Origin: Cryptomeria japonica
Taxonomy: Eukaryota > Streptophyta > Pinopsida > Cupressales > Cupressaceae
DNA: 64,000 nucleotides
Assembly (NCBI RefSeq): GCF_030272615.1
Contig: NC_081409.1
Coordinates: 207,621,190 to 207,685,189, forward strand
Reading direction: 5' to 3'
Part shown: one piece after another, positions 1-9,744 of the stretch
Numbering within the stretch: the stretch's first letter is position 1
Layout: each line of letters opens with the position of its first letter
The notes under the pieces: model-generated
The model's database searches: none
Seen by the model: only the letters and a program-made list of their open reading frames with translations
What the model was told of the DNA's origin: nothing
Program-made: the position numbers and the translations under genes

Positions 1-782
1 CGATCATAGTCATTTGATGCAAACATTTGATCCATATCTTCATCAATTCTTTCATGCAGATCATTTGCATCTATGGGTGTCAATGATCTTTGTTGCCATT
101 CTTCAACCCATTCTTTATTCTCACAAAATTCCCAATCTTCGGAAACACAAAATTGACAAAAGCAAGCAAGTTGCCTTGTGAATATAGTCCATGTGTTTGA
201 AATAGAACTCTTAAACGAATGCCATTTAGCTGATCCAATGATGGTATTACAATCATGCCGAATAGGAATACTATCTTCCTCTATCAACCAGAAGAAATGT
301 CGAATTGCAGAGTTTTCAGTTGATCCTTTTGACAACTTTGAATTGCACCAATCTACAACTACACGAGCATCTCTGAATTTCACTGCATCCTCTAATTTCA
401 ATTGTTCTCTAGCAAGAGCTCTTTTTATACAGGCACCGGCTCCATCGTGTTCCCCCTTACCATGTCCCGCTTCAAAAAAACTCCATAAATGTTGGACATT
501 GGTTATCTTGTGAACTTTGCATAGCCAATAAAACATTCTTGCATTTTTGAATTGTCCAGTGCAGTTATCTGACCATATCATATGTTGTTTCATGTCAATT
601 TCTCTTTCCTTAAGATTATCATAAAATACCTCGAAGAAATTTTGGACAAACTCTGAAGAGTGTAATCGATTATCGCTAACATAGAAATGATACTCCCTCA
701 AAAAATTTCTGTTATCTTTTGTATTGTCATGGTCATGTCTATATATAATGTGCACAAATATGGCCACTTGCACTAAGTTGTA
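1..782 (-). pseudogene. continuation of the DDE-transposase-like frame past the stop; runs off the window
   Basis: Read on the minus strand in the phase of the 783-2495 frame, I saw no further stop down to position 1 (about 260 codons). Visible motifs are IWSDNCTGQFKN at about 545-580, which fits a second catalytic Asp block (SDN-x-x-GQFK), and EAGHGKGEHDGAGA at about 435-470, which fits a third acidic/His-Gly block. Together with VVDFVENY upstream of the stop they make a plausible D-D-E/D triad. The TAA at 783-785 is therefore read as a single inactivating change, although stop read-through or a sequencing error is possible. The C-terminus lies outside the window. Confidence 0.55.
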
Positions 783-2495
783 TTATTGTGATTGAGTTTC
801 CTCTTGTGGTTTTAGAGTATAATTTTCTACAAAATCCACAACTGATACTATTGTTCCAACTGGAAATGTGTTCTTGCATATGCGAAACTGTCCATCAAGC
901 CATCGAGCATGTTGGGAATGTTTCACATATTTTGGAACAATATGAATTTTAAACTCACTAATAAATGCATTCACACTATTATGTTCTGTAATCAATTCTA
1001 AACGTTTCCCCATCTTTCCATCCTTTAGAGGGTATTCTATATTTTTAAATCTCCTAACATCAACCATTTTTTGTCCAAACTTAGATGAAACATGTTCATG
1101 CAAACATTCACCTATCGAAGAATAGTTCCCACATAAATTGCAAAGACCATAAATGCATGAACTGGAAAGAAATAATTGTTCATTAGGTGGCTTACAAAAT
1201 AAACTTCCAATAAAATCTTTTATAGTTTCAGGTGGAACATAAACACCACAATCCTGCACAAGATCATTACCATGCAACATACAACGAATATATCGAAAAA
1301 CATCATAATAGTAACGAAACTGGACATGAGTTTTACAACAACAAGATATTCTTTGTTTATTGATTTTAACATACCAGGGTTTGCATTTTTCAAATGATCT
1401 TTGACTAATTCGTAAATTCATTAACATAGATTCATCACTAAATTTTTTAAAGAATTCAGTTTGAGTCATGTCAAGAAGATGTTTTGGATGAGGATCACGA
1501 ATTTTTGATCCCACCCTTAACTTTAAAACATCTCTAGCATTTGATGAAACTCTAGTGTTATCATGCCAAAATTTTGCAATTAATTGTTTAGTTTCATCAT
1601 TTAATTTCATGTCCGACCTTTGAAGTCTACCACTAAAACTCCAACAATGGTTTAGTGGATCAATTTCAATTGTGTCTCTTCTTTTGGCCGCTCTTGACAA
1701 GGTTCTACGATGTAAGTTCAAATAGCCACTTATATCACTTAACATTCTTTTACTAACAATCATTTTGTCAACTATAGCAGTCGTTATAACTCTACGTGTT
1801 GCATTCTTATCTTTAGATCGACTTGTTTTTCCTATAGAATCGATGGCACTGGCAATAGTAGATACAACTTGCTTATATGATTCATCTTTTCTTTTTGGTT
1901 TTGCATAAATACCTATTTTTTTCATGACTTTACGCATTTTTAACATTTTTATTAATTGTAGCATTAATTGACATTGGAATCCTAACTTTTTATTATAGAA
2001 AAATTGTTTATATAATTTGTTTGCATGTGTTCTGATTTGTCTCCAAGAAACTAACCCATTAAGATTATCTAGCACATTGCTATCAATAGTAAACAAATTA
2101 CATTCATTTTCTTTTAGAGAGGGTGGTGTAATATTTTCAATTTTTATTTCTTTTCGTATTGGTGTATGAAATTTATATCCAGCTTCATTTAAATCAGCAA
2201 TTTGATTGGCATCATAGTCATTGGGATTTAAAAACATACCAGGATTCGCATCCACATCAACATTTGCATCAACAGTCATACCCGTGTGTGGTTCTACATT
2301 TCTTGCATCCATCATGATGTCTTCAATGGTCTCATCTACAAGGGGCACTGAACTAGATGCTTCAAAAGTGTTATTCAATTGTCGTTGTTGTGATCTTCGA
2401 TCTCTTTGGCGTTTTGCCTCCTTCTCTCTTTGTGCTTGAATTTCGTCCACTATCATTGTCCTCTTTTTTTTCTTTTGACGTTGCTTAGAACCCAT
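783..2495 (-). CDS. DDE-transposase-like protein, N-terminal 570 residues
   Basis: A 570-codon frame starts at an ATG at 2493-2495 and ends at TAA (783-785). The N-terminus is strongly basic (residues 1-40, many K/R), which suits a nuclear or DNA-binding protein. Around residues 447-468 there is a Cys-rich cluster (C-x5-C-x2-C, then C-x-H-x-H) that could bind zinc. Near the end, VVDFVENY (Asp about residue 554) resembles the first catalytic Asp block of DDE transposases. The same frame continues without a shift beyond the stop to position 1, where further DDE-like motifs lie, so this stop probably breaks a longer transposase gene. I do not recognise the exact superfamily. It is alternatively a domesticated or unknown plant repeat protein. 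The GGGGGCCC palindromes lie about 180 bp upstream of the start codon. Confidence 0.6.
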   Translation of the reverse strand: MGSKQRQKKKKRTMIVDEIQAQREKEAKRQRDRRSQQRQLNNTFEASSSVPLVDETIEDIMMDARNVEPHTGMTVDANVDVDANPGMFLNPNDYDANQIADLNEAGYKFHTPIRKEIKIENITPPSLKENECNLFTIDSNVLDNLNGLVSWRQIRTHANKLYKQFFYNKKLGFQCQLMLQLIKMLKMRKVMKKIGIYAKPKRKDESYKQVVSTIASAIDSIGKTSRSKDKNATRRVITTAIVDKMIVSKRMLSDISGYLNLHRRTLSRAAKRRDTIEIDPLNHCWSFSGRLQRSDMKLNDETKQLIAKFWHDNTRVSSNARDVLKLRVGSKIRDPHPKHLLDMTQTEFFKKFSDESMLMNLRISQRSFEKCKPWYVKINKQRISCCCKTHVQFRYYYDVFRYIRCMLHGNDLVQDCGVYVPPETIKDFIGSLFCKPPNEQLFLSSSCIYGLCNLCGNYSSIGECLHEHVSSKFGQKMVDVRRFKNIEYPLKDGKMGKRLELITEHNSVNAFISEFKIHIVPKYVKHSQHARWLDGQFRICKNTFPVGTIVSVVDFVENYTLKPQEETQSQ

Positions 2496-2672
2496 TTTTA
2501 CAAACTCATCTTCAAAAAATAATATCTTTTTACTGAGTTCTTCAAAAAATCGTGTAAAAAATATTTAAAAGTACTGCCAAATGATGTAAAAAATCTTTGT
2601 CAGTACGGATTTCAATGATAGTGTTGTAAATCGATGCAATCTATCTTTTTTTTTACAATAACGGTTATTTAG

Positions 2673-2805
2673 AAACGGGGGCCCGTTATTTAAATAACGG
2701 GCCCCCGTTTTTAAAATGGGAGCCCGTTGTTAAATCTAACGAGCAAAAAATGAAACGGGCCCCCGTTTTCGAAACAGGCCCCCGTTTATAAAACGGGGGC
2801 CCGTT
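2673..2805. repeat. cluster of GC-rich palindromes (AACGGGGGCCCGTT type)
   Basis: Six copies of a 13-16 bp unit, AACGGGGGCCCGTT or a close variant in either orientation, lie at about 2674, 2696, 2714, 2753, 2773 and 2792 in otherwise AT-rich DNA. Bases 2673-2690 and 2693-2710 are perfect 18-bp inverted arms around TA, giving a 38-bp perfect palindrome. The cluster is 178-310 bp upstream of the minus-strand start codon at 2495. Subterminal transposase-binding repeats or promoter elements are possible roles (inference). Confidence 0.8.
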
Positions 2806-3149
2806 ATGCAAAATTTGAATTCACAACCCGCCTCTTGCCTTGGGATTAGGCCCGGGATAGGCCTGGGATGGCCACACCTGAGACATGAACCTGCAAATTC
2901 AAAGCTCCATGAATGAAAGCACAAATATGATGAAATGGAATAGTTTACATGCCTCTAATCAGAGAATTTTTATACGAAATTGAAACCCATTTCAGATTAT
3001 ACTATCTAGATTCTAAATATGTAAATTAATTTAAAAATTGATTATTTTAACTATTTTTCATTTAATTTATACTAAATCAGGTTCATAAATTTGAAATATT
3101 AACTAATTTTCTTAATTTAATAAATTTTTTATTTTAATGAATTTTGAAA

Positions 3150-3495
3150 AAAAAATTATATGTCATCAATCTACACAAAATTCTTTTCAATTTAAAAAAA
3201 AAAAATTCAAAAAATGCCAAGTTTACGTCAAATTATGTGGGTCGTACACGTCAAATTTTTAAAAAGATAATTACGGCCATTAAAAAATTAATTAAAAAAA
3301 AAATATTTGAAAAAAAAATACAGAAAAATATGCTCATCAATCTTCAATGTGTTGCAAACCACTTCCCAAAACGGTTTGAGAAAATAATTTTAATTGTGTC
3401 AAAAAGTGTGGGTCGTACACATGCATGGTATGGTCCTAAAACAAGCATTTTTAAAACATAGTTTTTAGAACTCCATTCAAAAAGTTATTTTTTAT
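3150..3495. repeat. two degenerate tandem monomers of about 171 bp, very AT-rich
   Basis: The words TCATCAAT (3163 and 3334) and GTGGGTCGTACAC (3237 and 3408) each recur at exactly 171 bp, and both intervals are A/T homopolymer-rich. This looks like a diverged tandem dimer. The open frame at 3144-3461 is lysine/isoleucine-rich low-complexity sequence and is not believed to be a gene. Nothing else is visible from 2806 to 3540. Confidence 0.55.
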
Positions 3496-3559
3496 TATGT
3501 GGGTATTAAAATAAATTATATATTTGAAAAGTACACTCAGAGAGCTATCTTTTATATTA

Positions 3560-3937
3560 CTGACTTTTTCCAAGATTCAATCTCTAAGTGTTTCAAAATT
3601 TAAGCTCAAGTGAGACAAAATCTGAAAAACAGGGAAAACACTTCCACTTTTTGGCCAAAAAGTGGACTCATCTTCTTGCACTGACCCACCATTTAGTTTC
3701 TCCACTTCCTCAACCAATGCATCTATGTTTGCTTCATCAAAAGAGTTGCTTTTAGATACTTCCAACAATTGTTCAATAAGCTATTTCCTTTTAGCAAATT
3801 AAGTTTTATACTTGTCTCTCAAATTTTCTAGGGCATCCTCAGTTTCAGCAAGTTTAAGAGACATCTCTCTATAACTCATGTCCCCAATGTCTACCTTAGG
3901 AATCCCTTCCAAGTGGTTAATCCTTAAGGAAGTTAGG
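3560..3937 (-). pseudogene. internal-region fragment of a minus-strand LTR element
   Basis: Directly inside the primer-binding site, the minus strand reads as a Glu/Lys/Leu-rich, coiled-coil-like peptide from about 3930 down to 3560, broken by two stops (one a TAG, one a TAA). The clearest piece is 3577-3768 (EVSKSNSFDEANIDALVEE...). It does not look like a standard Copia gag, so the element may be non-autonomous. The left edge is not defined; the element seems truncated near 3540. Confidence 0.4.
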
Positions 3938-3950
3938 ATCTAATACCAAT

Positions 3951-5143
3951 TGATGAACTTATAAGGAACTGAGGAGGGGTGAATCAGTGCAAGTAAAAAT
4001 AATATAAACCTGATCACCAACTTTAACAACTTAAAACTTATCAAGCATATAAGAAATATCACCAAATAAGCTAGTGCCCAATAAAACAAATTCCACATAA
4101 CACGAGATTATACGTGGAAAACCCAAAAGGGAAAAACCACAATGGCAGTTGGTACCCACAAGATTCACTATCTGCAGAATAGAAATCTTGACTGGTTAAG
4201 GTGTTAAAACTATGCCCTGTTAGGAGCAGATCCAGTTGAGAGCCACCCGGTTAAGGGATTTGAATGATAAGCCCTGTTAGGAGCGATGACCTATTAGGAT
4301 CAACCTCGCAAGAGGATTTGAGACTCTGATTCAGAGCTACCCTGTTAGTGGATTTATCGATTAAGGCATGTTAGTACCTACCTGGTTAGGAGATTTTGTT
4401 GCTGCAAACTGTTAGGAAAATAATAGTGAAAAGATCTTCAAGTAATACCTTTTGTGTATGATAAGATCCACTTCTAATCCTTAAAACATTAACAACACTT
4501 CTTTACAAAACTTCCCTAATCACCGCACGAACACATTCACAATATTCACTCATAAAATCTTTCTTCACACATACATATCGACTTTATACCTCATCACACT
4601 TTTATAAATATATACATTTAGTCAGCTATAACCTTTAAACAATTTCTTAGTTTCAATGAATCTAGACAAACTTACATCACACGCTATACATATGTCGGCC
4701 ATCAACATAACAAATTAAAACTTGTGTCATGTTACCGATTTAAGTGACTAAATCACTACCAGTTAAGTGTTCTACCAGTTGTCTATTCTGTAAATCAAAT
4801 CTCGCTCATCCAGTTGAATCTGCCAATGCGGTTGAGAACATAGCTTCAAATACAAGTCACCAACATCATTGTAAAACTGCATCATCCAACTCTTCATGAA
4901 TCGCCTATACCGATTGTCAGAATGCTACTCTGTCTCAGTTTACCGGTTGAGATCCTAATTACCGGTTCTCTGTAAAACTCTTTTGTACCAGTTATACGTT
5001 ACCAGTTGGCTTCTAAGACTTACATGACTACAAAAAAATTATTTTCGTCAATGACAACACAAAACTTAGTCATCTAACATGAATCTCAATCTCTTCATCA
5101 CATTCACTAACCAATCATATATTGGTTCAGTCAAATGCCAACA
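3951..5143 (-). mobile_element. LTR (family A type) of a truncated minus-strand element
   Basis: On the minus strand it begins TGTTGGCATTTGACTG (5143) and ends GTTCATCA (3951), followed at once by ATTGGTATTAGATCC (3950-3936), a primer-binding site resembling the usual TGGTATCAGAGC. The GATTCACCCCTCCTCAG box lies about 20 bp from the 3' end. The repeated 'gttaggag / gttaagggatt' units at 4200-4400 match those in the other family A LTRs of the window. This is the 5' LTR of an element whose body is mostly lost. Confidence 0.75.
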
Positions 5144-7215
5144 AAACTTTTACAGATCATCACAATAGTTATAGAAAACAGAAATAGATATAATAACATT
5201 CAAACCATAACACAATGATTTACGTGGGGAAAACCCTTTCGGGAGAAAAACCTCACACTCCAAAAGTCACCCAATATATTATTCAGCAATCAAAACAAAT
5301 TACAATATACTTGCAGAGAAAGCTCTTCACAGGAGTACCACTAATCAGAGATTCAGAGATAACTCAATAGCCATAAGACTCTTACACACAACCTCTATCT
5401 CACGTACCTGATATATAGGAGATACAATACAAGAAACTGTCAAATGGTATTACAAAACCATGGGCTAAAACCACCCAATAAGGTGTAGTCAACCTTATCT
5501 CCCTTCTAGATGCCCTATGATGTGTTAAAACACACATTAACATGTGTCCCTCCCTTTTACAGCTCATTTATGTGTTTGATGTATTTTATATTTCCTATTT
5601 CAGGAGTACAAACTTTTGGAGGCCATAACTTGTGAATTGTGTGTCCAATTGACAAACTATTTAAAGCGCCGAAGTGCTCTATTGCGTCGTAAACTGCTAC
5701 GTCACACCCACTTTTTAGGGTATTTCGAGGCCTCTAAAGTCCTCAAAATTAAATTTAAACCTTTCATTGGACCCCTCCAAAATGAAAAATGTAATATCTT
5801 CAAAACTAGCTATGAACTTGCAATGTAACTTTGTCGGAATGCTTATCTAGCCAACCAGAAGCTTCGGGGAGAATTTCGCACCATTTTGTGCTCAAATGAA
5901 AACTTACTATAAATAGTAACCTCATGTAACTGCAAGGTTGAGATGCCATTTTCCCAACAGTTTTATCCCATGCATTTTGGGTGTTTCTACACAACCTTAT
6001 ATTTCATATATCTCCAATGATGTCTTGTTAAAATATAATAATTACCAACATGATAATTTATTTGAAGTGGTAATGTCCACTATCATTCATTTATTTCCAA
6101 ATGGTGAATTGAACATTGAATTCATTACTTTGTAAGGTGAAACACATTTGGTTTATAACAATATTTTTCTTAGAATCACTTTTAGGGTAAATTAGGTGAT
6201 AAAAGGTTGGGATTGTATAAATATATAAGAATTTAACAATTGATAGAAGGTGTATTGAGAAAAATATTTGTGGATAGATTGGATTTGATTAGGAAATTGT
6301 TTTACACTAGAGGGTACTACTTGATGATGATAACTAACCAATTTGGAATTCATGTGCAAAGAATATTTGTAAATCTAGGTTGCCACTTGTTAATGAGTAG
6401 TCAATAAATTGTAATTAGATATTGTAATATCAAAAATTGTATACCCTTGCAATTTCATGTTACATATTTTTCTCACTTTGATGCCTAGATGTAAATTATC
6501 CGAAAATCAAGATCTGTTGACACTTTTGTATAATCTACTTAATATTTCTATTATGATATTGGGTATTTGTAATGTCTTTACAAACTATATAAGCTATTAT
6601 CCAACCCATGTTTCCCTCTTTTCTTGTTAACTTTGAAAAACAAGATCCATTCTAGACTTAGAAAAAAAATTTAAAAAATATATATCTCTCAAGAAAAAAC
6701 TAGTAGCTTCCATGGTTATTTTGTGAATCTTTTACTAATTTATTCTACATGTATAAAAATTTTCATTATGAAGTGATATTTGTGGATTCATAATAGAAAT
6801 ATGCAGTAGCTGATAGTATCCTTCTTGGTGGTTTCAAGCTCTAGAGGTGATATAAAAAAAATTGTTCTTCTCCTCTTTCATATAGGTTTTTGATTCCTAA
6901 GTAATAACAATGATTAGATTTGTGATTATATTTAGTATATCTTCTACTACTATTATTTATCATTTCATTTTTATATCATTATATTATTTTTATTTTGAAA
7001 ATTTATCAAAAACAAGGTTTTCATGTAGGTTAAAAGACCAACACTTAGTTTGACTAAGGCAAGCCCTTAAACAACCTCCAAAAAAAATATTTCCACTCTC
7101 TTATTGTAGGTTTACCAGAGGTGATGTTGCATTTGGTGATTTTAATCTAAACCCTTTGTTCTACATTAATATTAATTTATTTCCTTTTTCATATTTTGAG
7201 AATAGTAGTAGATAT
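5144..7215. other. unassigned, non-coding
   Basis: 5200-5300 contains a fragment resembling the 'acgtgggaaaaccc...gggaaaaacc' module of the SIRE-type LTRs, so an old LTR remnant is likely at 5144-5560. From 5560 to 7215 I see only AT-rich sequence with short frames lacking recognisable motifs. Confidence 0.4.
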
Positions 7216-7230
7216 AAGAATGTCAAAATT
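7216..7230. repeat. left 15-bp target-site duplication of the LINE
   Basis: AAGAATGTCAAAATT occurs here and again at 17386-17400 directly after an A-rich tail. The 15-bp length is typical of L1-type target-primed insertion. Confidence 0.85.
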
Positions 7231-9715
7231 ATGGCAAGGAGTTGGAGAGGTGCGGGATGGCCTTGGGCCGGAAAAGAAGTTCAAAAATTTCATTTGTAGG
7301 GTGTCAATGGAGTCAGACCACAGAGAAGGGATCATCAAAGCCATGAACAACAATGGCAGAATAAGGGTAGAATAGCCCGGAAGGTAAGGTATTCGTTAGT
7401 GGAGAGATATTTTCAACCTGACACCAAATTCAGGTTCTCCAAGCCAAACTGGAAACCCTTTTCATGGCCAAAGAAATTAAATAAGGGTAAGCATAAGGAT
7501 TTTGACATATGTGAGGAGGATACATTTCCTGATTTCAACACTGATCATCTTTCAAAAATGAGTTTTCAACAGTAGGAAAAGCATTCAGATTTTCTAAATT
7601 GCCTCTACCTTAATAGTTCAGTAGAATCTTCGTGGAAGCAAGATTGTCTGACTACCCCAAACAATATCCCCCTAATGAATAGTAAGGAACTCAGGGGAAG
7701 ACTGTGGTCTTTTTGGAATGGTGAATCTAAACTACTCACATTGTCGAACAATATCCCATTCTCCCTTTATGCCAAAGAAAATGAATTATGTTGTGAACGA
7801 TCACAAATTGTCATTTCGCCAATAGTCGGAGAGATATTATTTTAGATTTGGTCAGAACAAAAGGGGTTTCAACAAATTTTGGAGAAAGTAAAAGCTTCCT
7901 CATAAGAAAATGGATGTGTCTTCTACTGCAATACTTGAAGGGAGTGAAGAGGAACCTCATTCTAATGCAGAGACAGGAGAATCTCTTCAGAATATGGACC
8001 CAAGCAAAGTTAAAGGAGAGTTTAATATCACCTTGCTGGAACATCTCCTTGAATCACGGATTGTAGATCTGCAGGACAGAGTGTTGATAGGTAATTTTGG
8101 GGGGTTTTCTCCTCCAATATCTGAATTATCTTTCTGGGCTAACAAGAATTGGAAGGGACTAAAGGAAGTGTTCTTCTTTTATCATGGGTCAATTTTTTTT
8201 ATTCCCATTTTCTCTTCAAAAGAGTCTAGGGATAAGATTTATAAATTCAAGGGTGGGTTTTGTAAGGGATTTGGTTTTTATACTTTGGAATGGTCCCCAA
8301 ATTTTAATCCGTGGATTGTAGACATTAGATATGAACCATTCTAGATCTCTTTTCCAAGTATGCCATTGGAATATAGAGACTTAGAGATAATGGAACTTCT
8401 TGCAAACCATCTGGGGATTTTTGTCAAGCATGACCTTATCCCTTTTAAACCTCCACATATTTCTTTAAAGGTTTGCCTGTTATTGGATCTTTCAAAATCA
8501 TTTCCCAAGCATTTGTCAATCACTTTGAATTTTGGAGGGTGGAACCAACCTCTCATAGTTCAGGATCCAAAAATGGTTGATACTCATACTGAATCATTGG
8601 GCCATCTAACTTCTGAGTGCCAAGGACCTAATTATCAAAATATTATTCTATGAAGACCACTCTTCACAAGCCCTTCTCTGCTCTGTGTCTTCTCCAAAAG
8701 ACAAGGCAAATCCTCTGGGTCATTCAATCACTGAATGCCAAGGATCTAAATCTCTAGATATAAGAATTGAAGATGATCTCCCTTTGGTCTCTTAGTTATG
8801 CCATGAGGAGACCCATTTGGATACTGTAATTGAGAAAGAGTAGGAGAAGACCCCTTTGGATACTGTATCTAAGAAAGAAGTAGAGTCGGATCAATTTGGG
8901 GCTGACAGTAGTGATACTACCAATCCATTAGGAGGGATGGGGTCTAAGAGGATACAAATTACAACCAAAGAATCAAGATCAGCTTAGGTAGGGGAAAGCA
9001 ACCCTCAAGAGGTAAAAGCAAATGTTGAGAAGGGGTGGCAAGTGATTGAAGTCACAAACATACATATACAAGGTCTCATCATATCCTTAAACTTCTTTTA
9101 GAAATGTAAGATGTTCTCAGTACCCCTCAGGGTCATATCTTGGAGTCAAATCTTTAGCACCTCTTCGCACATCTCTTTGGAAATGTCATTGAAATACTTG
9201 TGTCAATCCAATCTACTCCCACCAGCTTTGTTATATCATTTCGATAAGAACAACCAATTATCAAAGAAATTTAAATCCTTATTTATCCTAGACAATCAAG
9301 ATCATCTTATTGAGGAATAACTCCTCAAAGCATGCTATTTGATTATGGACAAATCATAGCTCAAGAGGAAATCACATTAGAATTAGAAGACTTATTGGGT
9401 TTCTATAAGCACATCTTGAAAAAGAAGATTACTTTCCATGTTTTCCCATTAGAAAGGAGGATCGTTGGAATTCTTCATAATAAAACAAAGCCACAACAAA
9501 GGATTGTACAATTTTAGGATCAACAAGATGAAAAATGTAAAGACCTTCCATCAATTGTCTGCTCCATTTATCATACAAGATCTAGAAAAGAAGGTATGGT
9601 TTGCAAGCCTAGAGGGAGAGTGGTCAGACCACCAAAGAAGAAGAGAGTGGAAAAGAAAACCAAAGAGGACATGAGAGAAGGAATTCAATCTACTTTATAT
9701 GGTAAATTTTATCCC
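7231..9715 (+). pseudogene. LINE ORF1 remnant (DUF4283-like plus knuckle-like repeats)
   Basis: An initial frame from the ATG at 7231 is basic and aromatic-rich. After a shift, 7910-8344 encodes a region with FFFYHGSIFFIPIFSSKESR and FGFYTLEWSPNFNPW, resembling the DUF4283 domain of plant L1 ORF1. 8360-8653 continues with LSITLNFGGWNQPL followed by LGHLTSECQG. A second copy of the LGH-x3-ECQG motif follows at about 8715-8745, reminiscent of a degenerate zinc knuckle. The tail at 9590-9710 is very basic (PPKKKRVEKKTK). The function would be RNA binding and chaperoning in the LINE ribonucleoprotein. Several stops and frameshifts show that it is inactive. Confidence 0.65.
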
Positions 9716-9744
9716 TAGAGAGTGGAGAACTCTCCGGGACAACA

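Noticed and set aside
3144-3461. 105-codon plus-strand frame
   Set aside because: Lysine/isoleucine-rich product of A/T homopolymers; the region is better explained as a tandem repeat.
5616-6135. Short frames on both strands that could be small genes
   Set aside because: No recognisable motif or start context, and overlapping frames on both strands; left as unassigned.
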